From assembly GCA_027625915.1 (NCBI GenBank), contig JANTQA010000032.1, positions 6,944,001 to 7,008,000 on the forward strand: a DNA stretch of 64,000 nucleotides. The letters are read 5' to 3'. How positions within the stretch are numbered: position 1 is the first letter of the stretch; each line of letters opens with the position of its first letter. The stretch comes from Anaeramoeba flamelloides. Its lineage: Eukaryota; Metamonada; Anaeramoebidae. The notes under the pieces were generated by a model. The model was not told where the DNA came from, did no database searches, and saw nothing but the letters and a program-made list of their open reading frames with translations. Positions 22,301 to 35,290 of the stretch are shown piece after piece. The position numbers and the translations under genes are program-made.

Positions 22301-25300
22301 AAATAATCAGAAATATTTGAACAAATTAATAATGGGTTTGGTAAAAATTGTAAAATATTCTCCAAGTGTTGAATAACTAAAGAATTATTATTTTCTGTTG
22401 ACAATTTTTTCTTTCTATTTTCTGAATGTTGTTGTAATGATAATATAACACCTTTACATTCTTCTAAATTGCTTATTTTAATATTCTCTGTTTTATTATT
22501 ACTTTTAATAATCTTTTTAATAATATCAATTTCTTGGTTGACATAGCAACCTATTGAGGAAATTAATAATTTCAAAAAATCTTCTCGAAATTTTGTTACT
22601 GGACAATTTATTAAAATTTCTTGAAACCATTCATTTTTTTTATTTGCTAAATAATTTAAAAACCATTTACTTGATTCAGCATTAATTGATAAATAAAATG
22701 ATAATTTTTCAATTAATTTTTTTTGATTGTGCTTATATTTGGAATGAGCAAAGATCTTGATTAAAAAAATAATAAAAAATTTTAATGGTAAATTCATATT
22801 CTTTGATTCATTAAAAGGATAGCTTTCAATTAATTTATAATTAAAATCAATATAGTTTTTTTCATAGACATTGGTTCTTGATAAAAATGCGATATTTTCT
22901 TCCCATACTTGGTTAAAAATCTGATTATTATTATTATTATTATTATTTTCATTATTATTTAATTTATTATCAATTGTATCGATTCTTTGATATATTAACA
23001 TATACGCAGAATAACTTTTTTCTTCAGTGATAGCTTCAGATCTACCATAATTACCTTCAATCCAAATTTTTTCTTCGCCACCAAAACATTCGTCTTTAAT
23101 GAAATTTTTATTAAAATTTGAAACAATTCGATCATCAAATTTGTACCAATTCTCTTGGTTATGTTTTCTATTTTTAATATAAGAATAATAATGCCCCCTT
23201 TCAGAAGTCCCCCTATGTACAATTATTCCACTTAATTCATATTTATAGCATGTATTTATTTTGTTATTAACCTCTTCTTTCGTTTTTTTATTGTTTAGCA
23301 AATGTTTTTTTCCGTCTTCTTCTTCATCTTCTTCTTCATCTTCTTCATTACTATTTATTAAACCCATTTTCTCTTTATTTTTTTTTTCTTGATCAGAATT
23401 TTCATTATTATTTCCCTTCCCCCCTTCTTCCCCTTCTTCCCCTTCTTCCCCTCCTCCTCCCTCTTCTTCTTTTTCTTCTTCTTTTCTTTCTTTCTTTTTC
23501 TTTTCTTTTTCATTTTCCTCTTCAATGCCATCTTTAGTAAATTTATACATATCCAATTCAAACGGAAATTCATATTCATCATTTACTTTATATCTTCTCA
23601 TTGTTTCTAAATTATACTCAAATCTTTTTAAATGGAAAATTAAATTTTTTGGTAAAGTGTCAATACAAACTCTTTTTAAAGCATCAACCTTTTTACCCAA
23701 AATCTCAGAATAATATTTATTATCACCAGTTAATTTTTCACCTTCAATATATTGTTCTAAAGATTCATAAATGTTGTTTTTACCCTTAACATCCAAACTA
23801 ATTGTCAAAAATTCTTCAATTCTTTCAGAACTAAAATTGGATTCCAAAGAAATGATTTGATTCGCTAATTTACCCCCAATCATATTTTTGACTAATTTTG
23901 GTTGTTGTATTTTTTGTAGCACCCTTTCAATTTTTTCAAAAAACATGCCAAAGAATTCATCGGCATCCATTTGCTCTCTAACGTTAATTTTCTCGCCAGT
24001 GTAATCTGTAAAATGATTGGCAAAAATTTTTGTGCTGGCAAAAGATTTTTTACCCCACAATAGATGGCCAAAAAGTAATTGTAAATGATGCAACATCTTT
24101 TCGTTACTATTGTTTTGGGAATTCTCATCAATATTTGGCAAATTTAAAGAAACTATAGCTTTTGATAAGCCTTTAATCATGAAAATTTGTTGTAATAAGG
24201 AATTCATATAACAAGTATTACCTAAATTAGTTAATCCTGCAAAATCATTAGGTGACGTTTTTGATTCATAACTTGGATCAAAATGCCATAAATCAGGTGG
24301 CTTTATTGTTTTTAAATTGCTTTTAAATAAATTTGTCAGAATTATAAAATTTTCATTGGATAATGTAATTAATTGGTATAATAAATCATAAGCTACTAAT
24401 CTTGTTTTTTTTGTTTTACATTTTGGTGGTAATGAATTTTTTTTATTAATTATTATTGGGTTATTATTATTGGTGTTGGTTACGCTGTTGATGCTGTTTA
24501 ATTCTGGAACTTTAAATAACGAAGAAAAAATTGCTTTTATTAGATTTTCACAATTTTTTTTAAATTCTACTTTATATGTAACAATTAAATTAATTAAATT
24601 CATATAACCAATTAAAGTCTCATCTGAATTATATAAATTATTTTCATATATTGGTCTATTATTAATTAAATTCTGCAAATCATTAAATAATTTATTTAAA
24701 TCTAAATCAAAATTGTTAGATTTTAAATTTAAATCTAACATTAAAATTAATAAATCAAAATATCGTTCACTATAAACTTTCATAATATTTTCTTTCATAA
24801 TTTTACTTTTTTTCTTTTCTAATTTGATTTTTATTGTATTTTCATCATCATTATCATCACTATTATCATCATCATTATTATTATCTTCTTCTTTTTCTTC
24901 TAATTTCTTTTCATTTACCTTTTCATTTAACTTTTCATTTTTATTCACATTATCTTGTCCATTGTCACCATTTAATATATTGTGAGGAATTGAATTGTTA
25001 ATAATTGGAAATAGTTCTAATAATAAATTTAAAAAAAATGATTTCAAATTTAAATTATTCTCTTTATTATTATCCTTTTCTTCATTTTGACAAATGTTAT
25101 TAATCATATTTGAAGTTAAACTTCTAAAAGTAATGTTTTCTGTATATAATAAACATTGCTTTAACCAATTTTTTAAATCTGAATAATTTTTTAAAGATAA
25201 TTTCCAATTTTTTTTTTGGTTATTAGTATTAGTATTACTACAAGCAACAATAAACTTTGTTGCATATTCGAAAGTAGAAAATTTCATTTGAAATGAAGAA

Positions 25301-28300
25301 TTGTCAATATTTTTTGAACAAATATTGATTACATTCATTAATAAATTAAACAAATCATCTATTGGGACAATAGTAAGATTAAATTCTGGTTCAATTACCA
25401 TTAATTTTGGAACAATAGTAAATTTATAAATTGTTTTTATTAATAAATTAATGGATTCAAATTTTGCCCTTTCTAAATGTTTGTTTTCGTTAGTAATTTT
25501 TAAATTATAAATTTCTGATAATAATTTTATTAACCAATCTATTCCACCATTTTTTTGAAAAATCTGTTTAATATTATTAGTTTTTTGATTATTTTGCTCA
25601 TCTTTATTTGAAATTAATTTCCCGATAATTTGTAATGAATAATTTAACTTGAACAATGATTTTGTATTTAAAATTTCAGTCCATTTTATTTTATTTTTTT
25701 TATCCTTTTCATTTTCATTTTCATTTTCATTTTTATTCTCATTTTTATTCTTGTTTTCAATTTTAATTTCAATTTCTTTATTTTTGTCTTTGCTCTTTAT
25801 ATTATTCGTTTCATTATCGTTACCATTTTCATTGTCTTCATCTTCTTCATTTTTTGTAATTAAAATCAAAAAGTTATCCAAGATCGTAGAATTTGTTGGC
25901 ATAGACATTAAAATATCCCAAACTTTCTGTTTTACAAAATTTGAAGTGTTTAATTCCAAAATTTGAAAAAGTTTATCAAAATAATTCAATAAAATATAAC
26001 TAGGCATCATTTCTTTATTACAAATTTTTTCCATTTTTTGATTTCGAGATTTTCTAATGTTGAGATAAGAATTTTTAATTACTCGGATATTTTGGCCATT
26101 TCTTAAATTAATTTGTGATAGAGTTTTGGAATTTATTTTATTTGTTAACCGAACGCGGCCAGACATTACTAATTGATTAATTGGCTTATTAATTGTTTGA
26201 CTGATTTTATTTCTTAAACTATAAACAGAGTCATTCGCATCTACAATTAATTCGAATTCATAGGGACAGTTAATATCAACAGAATTGATAACGGTTAAAA
26301 TTAAAGGTATTTTACTCATTCCACTTTTATGTCTTTCAAATCCTAAAAATTCTGGAATGATGTTTTCCTCTCGATAATTCATAAAATTGATTAATATACT
26401 TAATATCCTATTTAATACATTTTCATTTTCTAAATTAGATTTTTTATCAAAAAAGGACATACATTTGATCAAAAATGTCTTATTTAATTCAACTCCCTTT
26501 TTCTCATAATAATAAGTCTGTATGTTTTGGTATTGTATTAATAATTGGATTGCTAAATCGGACACACTTTCATCCCCACATTCAGTAATAATATCCCAAA
26601 TTAAATCAATGCCAACTAATTTATTTTCATCATTATATTTAAGTACAGTAATATCACCATCATTGTTAATCCTTATTAACCCCCCCAGGCTATTTTTTAA
26701 ATTGACGACATGCTTGATAAGATTAAATGCCGATAAGTCAATTGACTTTAAATCAAATTTCTTGATTTGGTCAAATAGAAATTCAATTAATTTTTTTTTT
26801 TTTGGTACAAAATTACAAATCCAATTGAAAAAAAATGTTTTTTCTTGATCACCTAAGATTGCGTTATTCACACAAGAGTCCCATAATTCAATCATATCAT
26901 TTTTTGTTATTGCCAAATTGGATGTAATATTTTGTAAAAAAATTAAAAAATCTAATCTCATTTTCAATTGTGTTAAGTAAGGCAAATGCTCTATAAATAT
27001 TAATTCATCCCATTTGGTTGTTTCCCTTTTTGATCGTAAATCATTTTCTACATTAATTTCTTTTTCTTTCAAATATTCATTAGTTTGCTGTTTAAAAAAA
27101 TGGAAATCCTTAATGACTAAACTTTTTAGTTTTTTGGTAAATGTTTTATTTAGAATCTCCTTTCGAGTAATTAAACTACTTCGAAACGATGAAATATTAT
27201 TTCTTGCATAGCTATTAATTAATTCAATAGTTAATGGAATGACAAAAAAAATTTCATCATGATCTTGAAAATTGACTAAAAAGGATTTGAAAACCGCATT
27301 TCGGAAAATGTCAATAAACTTTGGTTTATGGAATATTTTCTTCATATTTTGAACTAAATTATCTCTGATGTTGTAATCAATTTCCTTTTCATTAATTAAA
27401 TCCCAATATTTATTTATGATTTTTAAAAACAATTGTTGATAGTTTTTCTTGTTCCCCATGTTCATCAAAATTGCATAAGTAAATTTTAATAAAAAATCCA
27501 TTTGATTGTTATCGGACCCATCAATATTGATTAATTTGTTATTATAAATATGCTGTTGGATTTCAAATGGAAATGATTCCACAGTATTTGATAAAATATC
27601 AAAAATGATTTCTTTGCTTGATTGATGTTCCTAAATAAAAAAAAAAATGTAAAAAGAGAAAATGGGTGGAAAAATGAAGAAATACAATAACAGGAATAAG
27701 TAAAGTAACAATAAAGTGTTTTTATCAAAATAAAAGATTTTTTCTAAACAGAATTAAAGTGGATCTTCAAAAAAGTCTCTCATTTAATATTATTTTGTTA
27801 AAACAAATTCTTTGTTTTGAAGATACACTTTAATTCTGTTTAGAAAAAATCTATTCATGATATGCTAATTTTTTTCGAGTTATAATTTTTTATTAATTTA
27901 ATCTAAGATTACTTGAGGTACAAAAATACTACAAAATCTTTCATTTTTTTTTTAAAAAAATTTTTGTAAATAATTATAAATTCTCAATATTAAACCGAAT
28001 TTTAACATCCACACCTTAACTGGAAATCATAAACAACTCTATCCAGACTGAAACGATTTACAAATGTTCTGAATAGATAGATATACCCAAAGTTAGGGTG
28101 GGGGTAGATTCCAAAATATGGGAATGGTCTAGAAAAAAGAAAATAGATGATGTAGAACATTTCATATAGGTGCTGTCAAAGATTCTTTAAAAAAAAAAAA
28201 AATAATGGAAAAAAGTAACTCAAAAAAAATCAAAAATTTTAACTTCAACATCATTATTAAAGAAGATACAAATGAATTACTGAGGGAAATGAACATAAAA

Positions 28301-31300
28301 GAAATTCGGGATATTAGCATAGAATACTTTATGACTCATATAACTCAACGTGTTATAAGGAAAAAGGATCCCAAATCTAAATTATCTTGGATCACCACAA
28401 ACATGCCAATTCATCTCAATCCCAATAGTTCTAGATGTTTTTTCTTGTCTATTTTTAAACTTGTTCATTTTTTTTTCTTCTTTTCTTCTTTTTTTATTCC
28501 GTCTTTATTGATTTTCCTTCTCTCTATTTTCTTTTTCTTATCAACAGACTCTTTATTTTTCTTTCTTTTTTAGGAAACTAAATTAAGTTTAAAATAATTC
28601 TAATGGCTTTATTTATTCTTAAATCCAGTCACTCTTTGAATTAGACGTCTCAAATTTAGGTCAGTTCAAAATTCTCTCTTTAACGGATTAAATGATTTTT
28701 TTTCTTTAACCCTTAACAATATATCCAATAAACTTAATTTTAGAAAACAGGGAAGTATCGTTTTTGAAATCATGTTAGATGATTATATTTGTTAAAAAGT
28801 GGTTATTTTTTTAATTTTAATTCTATACCAATTGTACAAAAGTGTTTTAAAAATTTAAAATTATCTTTAATTTTATTTTTTTTAGAAATTCAAAGTGATT
28901 ATAATGATGTTTTTTATTTTTATTTCGTTTTCTAAAATAGCTTTTAAAAAGAATTTAAAGAATGGAAAAATAGTAAACTTTTGGTACAATGGTTCATTAT
29001 GAATTTGGTTTGTTTATTACTATTCGAAATAAAATTGGTTAAAAATTCAAAAAAAAAAATAAAGCTTATATCTAACCAGACAAAAATTTATCAAAATCCA
29101 AATCATTTTTCGATCATTTTTAGATAGATCCTTAAAAATATTAATTATTTTTTCTTTTAAAAATGGTCAAAGCTGATTATTTTTCCAATTAATAATTAAT
29201 ATTTTTTATTCTTGCAATATTTCGGATGATATAAACTGGGAGTTTTCAATATTTTTCTGAATTTTTTTTTTTTCAAAAACTCACAAAACCTACTTTTTCA
29301 AATGAACTTTTCCAAATTATAATATTGCTTTTTTTTAGGAGGTTGCTTAATATTTTTAACCTGAGAAAATTTTGATTCTAAAAATTAATATTATGAAAAA
29401 ATGAGAATTTTCCATTTTTTATTTACAATTTTTTTGAAATACATATTTTAATTTTCGGATCAGAGATCGAATTGATCAATAATCAATACCAATTTACAAA
29501 TCAACATTTTTTCATTTTCTAAATATAGTTTTGATAAAATTGAATAATCTCATATTAAAAATACAATTTTTATTAAAGTATTTTTCTTTTCCATTGTAAT
29601 TAAGGATTATAAGCAATTATAGAATTGAAATGACAAATCGATAAATTAAATGATTACATTATAGTACGACGATGTAAATTATCACCATTGTTTTGTTTTT
29701 TACTGGTAATCTGAAATATTTCTGAAAATATATAAAACTCGTGATAATCCACAAATTCAGAATTTAAAAAAAATTGAGTAAAATTTTCGTTTTAAATAAT
29801 GCATTAAAGAAATTACTTACAAGCCCAATAAATATTGATTAAAAAATATGTAAAAAAGTTGTAATTGGTACTATATTATTTAAGATTTTTTGTCAAGATA
29901 GAAAAATTAAATCTTAATTTTTCTGTTGAGTTGGCAAATAGATTTTTTCAGAAACAATTGTTAAATTTGTGAAAACTATTTTAATTAGAAAAAAATTAGA
30001 AATTAGCGATATTCGGAAAAACTTCTGATAATCTAAACCCTTTTTAAAATAAAAGGGCACAGAAAATTTCAAGAATTAATTATAATTGAATCAAATTAAT
30101 TGTAGTATCATTCTAAAATATAAGAAACTCTTTAAAACATAAAAAAAGACTCTCTTGAATATTTAAAACTCATTAAAACAAAACAGTAAAAATTAAAATT
30201 AAATAATTTTTAAAAATTGATTTGCCCTTTTATTTGAAATGAGAAATCTCGTTTTGTAAATTGCAGGGATTAAAAATTATAAAATCAATAAAAACCGCTG
30301 AACAAGGTGAATTGGGAAAAAGTTCTTTGTATTTTATTGAAAACTCTTTACAATACAAACTTTTGTTCTTTAAAGTCTCATTTTTAATATCAAACCGCAA
30401 TTCATCTGGTATTTTGTTGGGATTGTTTTTTTTCTCTATTTTCAATTTTCTTTGTTCCATACATCAATCCAATAATGTTCTTTCTTAATTCCTATATCTA
30501 ACTCATTCGGAACCAAACTTAAACTGTTTCCATTTTTATACTGGTCGATTATTTCCAAATTGATTTTTTCTTATCTTGCTTTTTTCATTTTCCAACTGTT
30601 CAATATCCATAAATAAAAAAAACAAAAAATGAAAAAATGAATAATTAAAATGAAAATCACCAAAAAGTAATTATCTTATTAACATTCAAATTCAATGGTA
30701 TTGATGATTTGAGAGGTGTGCCATTTTGTTTGAAAAAGAGTTTAGTTTTTATCACTAAAAAATTCTTTTCATGAGTTTCTCTATTATATTTTTAATCTCA
30801 ACAGATTTGAATTGGAAAATCAAATTATTGAAATTAAACTAAATTTCATAATAGATGTTCCAATTTTTATATATATATATTTTTTTTACTTTTTTGTTAT
30901 TTTATTATTAGATGAAAAACAAATATTTCTAGTGTATAGAACTGAATATTAAAATGGTAATTTTTTTATTATAATAGATAACTTCAATTTATAAAAATAT
31001 TTATTTTCAAAATTTGATTTTTAATGGGCCAATGATTTTGAAATGGAGGTTACTATGCTTTTGTAAAACATTGGAAATTCAAAGAACGATTAATTAATGA
31101 TCTTAATGATAATTTATAAGGGCATTTCTAAATATTTAAAAATATTGAATCCGTTTCCATTGTTTTATATGGTGTTCGTATAGTTATCTCTAACAAAGGA
31201 TTTAGTTCTAATATAAATAAAATAAAATAAAAAATAAACGGATTATTACTTCTGAAATGGCCCATATTAAATCAATGTTTTCTTGTGTAATTGATTTTGT

Positions 31301-33014
31301 ATTTGCCAAAAATTCCAATATTGGTGTTGAACGTTTAATAATTTCTAAATGTTTCCTTTCGCCATAAACCAAATCAAAAAGCTCTTTTTCCTTTGTGAAA
31401 TCTAATAAAATTTCAGAATCCTTCGTTAAATATTCATGATACCTTGTACCAAAATTCCTTTTGTTTGTAGATTGATAAATTTCTGCAATTTCAATTGCCC
31501 CCTTTGCACGAACTTCCAAGTATGGCGAAATTAAATACAAATAAGACAGCTCCCTTAAAAACCATTTTTTTGTTTTTTTCGATTCACTTTCGTTTTGATC
31601 TTTAATCATACTAAAGACAAGCCCAGAGATTTCTTTCAAATGGGAATATTTTAAATTCCTGATTTGATCGTGCTCAAACTTGAGGATCTTGTTTAAAATT
31701 GGTTGGATGTTTTCTAAAGCGTTTTTGAGAAATTCATCTTGGAATAAATTTGAAATTTTTTCAACAGGCTTGATTAAACGGTGTGTCGACGGGTAGCTAA
31801 TGGTATGATCTTCAGAGTTTAAGTGCTTGTATATAATATCAAATCCTCCATTTTTATGGAAATATTCAACATTCCAACAAAAACAGATGGACAATTTTTC
31901 TTTCTATTCCGTTTCGTTTTGTGAAATATAAAAAAAGAAATTTTGGGTAGGAAAGAAAGAAAGAAAGAAATAAGAAAAAGTTAAAAAAAAGAAGTAATTT
32001 TGTTTCCAAATACTATGAAATGAAAAATAAATTGCACAAAATTTTCATTCAGCCTTCCACAAAAAGTTTTTTTAAAAAGATCGAAGCAAAATTTAAACTC
32101 CCTAGAATATTAAGTCTGGTTTACGATTTTGTGTTCTCCTTTTAGAGCTCGGGAATTTAAGGATTTATTTTGATTCTTGTGATTTGTTTTTTTTTGTTAG
32201 AAAGCCAAATGAAAATTTTATTCCTTTTGTTTTGCAAATAACAGTTTTCTTTCCCTTTTGTATCGGAGGAAACTTTGACGATTTCTGTAAATATCAATTT
32301 TTTTGTTTTTTTTTTGAAAAAAGAAGGAAAATTTTATTCAATCTATTTTTTAATCTGCAGTATATGACAAGGAAACAGAATTAAGAAAATCAAATAAAGT
32401 CCTTTTTTTTTTTTCATTCTCTTTTCATTTACTAAATGAAAAAAAACAACATTTACAAAATAAAAAAAAAAGAAGAAGAAAAAAAAATCCTTACATTTTT
32501 TTTTAAAACGGAGAAATTTTCAAAATCGATTTTATTTTCTTTTTCCGAAAGTAGGATTGAATAAAAAGCCTTTTTACTTGGCCTTCCAAATATACGACCA
32601 AGAGCGCGTAGAATTTCATTATTTTCTGTTTGGATTCTTGGGATAATATAATCTAAACAGATTTGGAAATATTTGTTGAGACTAACTGCAAGTTCCACCG
32701 AAAAGTCTGATCTTTTCCATAAGGAATTCACAATGTTAAAGAGAATTTGGTTTGAAAAGTATTCTACTTGTTCTTTATTTTCTTCTGGTTGTTCTATTAA
32801 TTTTTTTACTTCTTCTTCAAATTTCTCAAGATAGATTGTTGGATCGGGATCTTTATTTTTTGGAAAAGAAAACAAAGAATTAAATTAATACAAAAGACTA
32901 ACAATGCATTGTTAAAATTTAAAAGAAACGTTCATAAAAATTTGCAAGTATGAAAGAAATACCTTTTTTTACTGATTCAAGAACATTAAAAAAAAAATTT
33001 GTTTCGCTTGACAT
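19399..33014 (-). CDS. Giant ubiquitin-specific protease, USP9X/USP34-like (four exons)
   Basis: A cysteine protease that removes ubiquitin from proteins. Four exons joined at phase-matched GT-AG sites: 33014-32963 (starts MSSETNFFF), 32850-32495, 31903-31250 and 27630-19399, for about 3,097 residues. Catalytic Cys box GLTNLGNTCYMNS (Cys codon 24211-24213, about residue 1494). His box RGHYYSYI (His codon 23191-23193, about 1834), followed by NWYKFDDRIVS (Asp codons 23131-23136). LPKNLIFHLKRFEYN is also present. A ubiquitin-like segment lies near residues 813-880. The N-terminal helical region (LSICFCWN.EYF...GGFD; GER.HLEIIKRS; IDLIW) and the large C-terminal part match the plan of USP9X/USP34. 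A long acidic and Gly-rich insert lies between the Cys and His boxes. The large exon alone has no ATG at its beginning (it opens after an in-frame TAG at an AG), which is why upstream exons are needed. Confidence 0.88.
27736..27851. repeat. 37-bp inverted repeat (hairpin)
   Basis: Arms 27736-27772 and 27815-27851 are reverse complements with one mismatch and are separated by 42 bp. The core is CTAAACAGAATTAAAGTG. It lies in intron 3 of the USP gene just upstream of the 3' splice site. It could be a MITE or fold an RNA hairpin; nothing decides between these. Confidence 0.75.
28205..28597 (+). CDS. Possible small gene inside the USP intron (hypothetical)
   Basis: The ATG at 28205 follows a poly-A leader like those of other genes here. 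The first 80 or so codons have mixed, non-repetitive composition (NELLREMNIKEIRDISIEYF, then THITQRVIRKKDPKSKLSW). After codon 86 the frame runs into a T-rich stretch that reads as Phe and Ser. If this is a GT-AG intron at 28463-28573, the product is 93 residues ending KLETKLSLK. The upstream 100 bp (28080-28160) is less AT-rich than its surroundings. No family recognised. It lies antisense within the USP intron. It could be a relic of a mobile element instead. Confidence 0.35.
30230..30460 (-). pseudogene. Short coding-like frame, unrecognised
   Basis: The 76-codon minus-strand frame from an ATG has a charged, mixed composition (PDELRFDIKNETLKNK, then CKEFSIKYKELFPN) unlike translations of the AT-rich background. 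It lies inside USP intron 3 on the same strand as the gene, close to a Tc1-related element. It may be a DNA-transposon N-terminal relic. An alternative exon of the USP gene is possible but not needed by the phases. Confidence 0.3.
30870..31060. mobile_element. Tc1-related element fragment
   Basis: Matches the 3' part of the element at 38899-39400: a TAGATGAAAAACAAATAT-like block, AGAACTGAATAT, a GATAACTTCAAT block, then the terminus GATTTTTAATGGGCCAATGATTTTGAAAT. The left end is unclear, perhaps near 30700, where GTGTGCCATTTTG occurs. Confidence 0.55.
31904..32494 (-). other. USP gene intron 2
   Basis: Minus-strand GT at 32494 (GTAAGG) and AG at 31904-31905, phase 0 on both sides, 591 bp. 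It joins the KKN and KEKLSI segments. Contains A- and T-rich runs only. Confidence 0.75.
32851..32962 (-). other. USP gene intron 1
   Basis: Minus-strand GT at 32962 (GTATTT) and AG at 32851-32852, 112 bp. Phase 1 on both sides, producing a GAT (Asp) across the junction. The upstream exon of 52 bases begins with the ATG at 33014, preceded by a long T-run on the coding strand. Confidence 0.7.
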
Positions 33015-33381
33015 CAAAAAAAAAAAAAAAAGAATAATTGTTTTGAAAAAAATGATCGAATTTGAGTTACCATAAAAAAGTTATTCAAAAGAGTTTATTT
33101 ATTCTCTCAAAATGCTTGTATAACGAAAGTTGGTTTGTTCTGAATTATTGAAGAGATCATGTTCTTGATAAAAAGGTATTACAATGGTATTTTAGTCTAT
33201 CAGTTCTTCTTCTCTGAGAAAATATGATTAAATCTCAACATTTCAAAACCAAAGAAACAAATTAAAGTGAGATAATTTTCTATCACTTCTTAATTTTTAA
33301 AGACCAAACCAAACATTTTGGAATTGTGAAGAAATATTTTTTCGGTTGATTGTTGCAAAAAATATTTGATTGAGTCTTGAC

Positions 33382-33794
33382 TATTGGGGAAAAAAAGTTA
33401 AACAGCATTTTAAATTGGGAAATATAAGAAAATCAAAATTTAAGAACAATTAATAAAAGTAAAAATAAATGATGAAAAACAAAATGGGGTGTACGGACAT
33501 AATAGTTTCTTAATACTCTCTTTTTGATTATGGAAGTTTTTATTGGATCGTTATATATCATAAACAATTTTATTGAAAAAATGGATTATTTTAGAGATTT
33601 CCAATAACACAAGAATTTCGATAGTAAAGTAGATTTAAATTATTTTTGTTGGATTGATTGAAAATAATATAATGAATTATACTTGAATTTAATTTATTTC
33701 TTCTTTTAATTGTTTTTAATTTTTTTTTTCAGTAATGTTCGCAATTAAAAATAATGTTGAATTTTTTTTCCCTGTTTTACTTTTTTTTCCCAAT
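33382..33794. mobile_element. MITE, family of 53605-54024, copy 2
   Basis: Internal sequence matches the element at 53605-54024 well (TTTCGATA..., AAGTAGATTTAAATT, TTGTTGG.TTGATTGAAAAT, AATATAATG). The ends are degenerate forms of the same inverted repeats (AAAAAAGTTAAACAG at left, CTGTTTTACTTTTTT at right). No coding capacity. Confidence 0.7.
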
Positions 33795-34879
33795 GGCAAT
33801 TCATAAAATTGTGAACTTGAGTTTTTTTAAATATAATGATCAACACAACCTGTACACAGAGAATATAATCTATGTTTCAAAAAAATAACTTGTAATTTTT
33901 TTTTTTTTTTACAAGTTCAGTATCTGATTTAATAACCAATCAATTTCTTATTTAAATCCCTTGAACTTATGAGTATATTTTGATTTGAGAATTGAATTTG
34001 TTTAAAATATTTTTAAAAGTATTTCTTAAATTAATTGGTGAAAAAATAAGACAAATTTTATTCTTGAAATGCATTATTTTTTTTATTTCAAGTTTTGTAA
34101 AAAATCAAAATATTTTATTTGAAAATAAATTAAGTAACCAATAAACTAAAAAAAATCTTTCAGTAAAATTTAATAGTAAATTCTTAAAAAATTGTTACTA
34201 CCTATTAAAATTATAAAAAAAGTATAAATATGATTACTACAAGAGAATTTAGGGTTAATACCGTTTTCTGACGGAATTATTGTTTAAAAGTTTGATCTCA
34301 TTTTTATCATTTATGAAAAGTTCCAAATCCAACTTATTTCTGAATTATTTCAAAAAATTATTTTTTTTGAAAAAGAAAGTAATTAAATTGTGTGGGAAGA
34401 AGGGGCTGTGCCAAAATATATATATTGGAACAAAAACAACATAATTTCTAAAAGAGCATTGTATATGAAAATCTACATAATTTTCAAAATAATTGTATTA
34501 ATTATTCTAAACTTTTAAAATTATTTTTTGTTTATTCAAAAACTCAAATTTATAAATATTTTGTTTTGTTGAACAAAAAAACAAACGAGAAAAAAACCAA
34601 ACAAATTAATAAAAAAAACAAAAAAACATTTTTTAAAACCTGAAAGAGTCAAATTATAACATCTGAAGAAATACCTTTTAATTCGATTATTTTTAATCAA
34701 AAATTAATATCACGATCTTAATATTCGAGTTGGTTATTAACAACACAAAGATTAAAGGTACCAATAGACTTTACGATTGTTTCTCAAGTTTTTGAGGATT
34801 TTCTAAAAAATAAAACCAATTCAAATATATAATTAGAATAATAATAAAAAAAAAGAAATATATATATTACAAAATTTTA

Positions 34880-35290
34880 TTTTATAAAATAATATTTTGT
34901 TATTTGTATGTGTAATTTTTGAAAAAAAAAAATATTACATAATCTTATTAAATTTCAAGAAAATTAATAATTAATGAAAATAAAATAAAAGATTCGTTCT
35001 TTTATATCTTGAGGTATTCGATATTTAATTTATTTTTATTATATTTTCAAATAAAATTAAGGTTTCAATATTATCTGTCTTATACAAAAGAAGAAGAAAT
35101 TATTAAAAGTTAGATTTTATAAAAAATAACCTTATTTTGTAATTTTTTTTCCTGTTTATTTTTTGATCTAAAAATCCAAACAAAAAAAAGAGATAAGATC
35201 TTTTTAATGAAAAATTAAACGAGAAAAATAAATTTTCTTCTAAAAAATGAGAATTCATTTCTCTAAATTTGAAAAATGATTTTGATTAGA
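34880..35290 (-). repeat. Unclassified repeat R1, copy 2 (reverse)
   Basis: The reverse complement aligns with 49700-50060: the TTTGTTTGGATTTTTAGATCAAAAAAT block, ATTGAAACCTTAATTTTATTTGAAAAT, AATACCTCAAGAT and GAAATTTAATAAGATTATGTAAT. No frame conserved. Confidence 0.6.

Larger units (their letters stand above)
27631..31249 (-). other. USP gene intron 3, 3.6 kb
   Basis: Minus-strand GT at 31249 (GTAATA) and AG at 27631-27632, phase 0. The join gives LIWAISE followed by EHQSSKEIIFDILS, which reads smoothly across the junction as in USP9X/USP34 relatives. The intron holds a 37-bp inverted repeat (27736-27851), a possible small gene on the opposite strand (28205-28597), a coding-like minus-strand frame (30230-30460) and a Tc1-related element end (about 30900-31060). 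A small extra exon cannot be excluded. Confidence 0.7.

Noticed and set aside
23358-23582. Lys-rich minus-strand frame inside USP
   Set aside because: It is an out-of-frame shadow of the acidic insert; the USP frame has the conserved catalytic boxes.
27933-27944. Alternative first exon for the USP gene (MKDF then GT, in phase with 27630)
   Set aside because: It has correct phase and a poly-T leader, but the exon at 31250-31903 encodes matching USP N-terminal sequence with equally good splice sites, and its end reads smoothly into the large exon. A four-codon exon is easily found by chance.
31208-31894. Separate 228-residue gene
   Set aside because: It lacks an ATG start (opens with TTG after an AG) and its C-terminal residues past 31250 are intronic noise. 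It fits as exon 3 of the USP gene.
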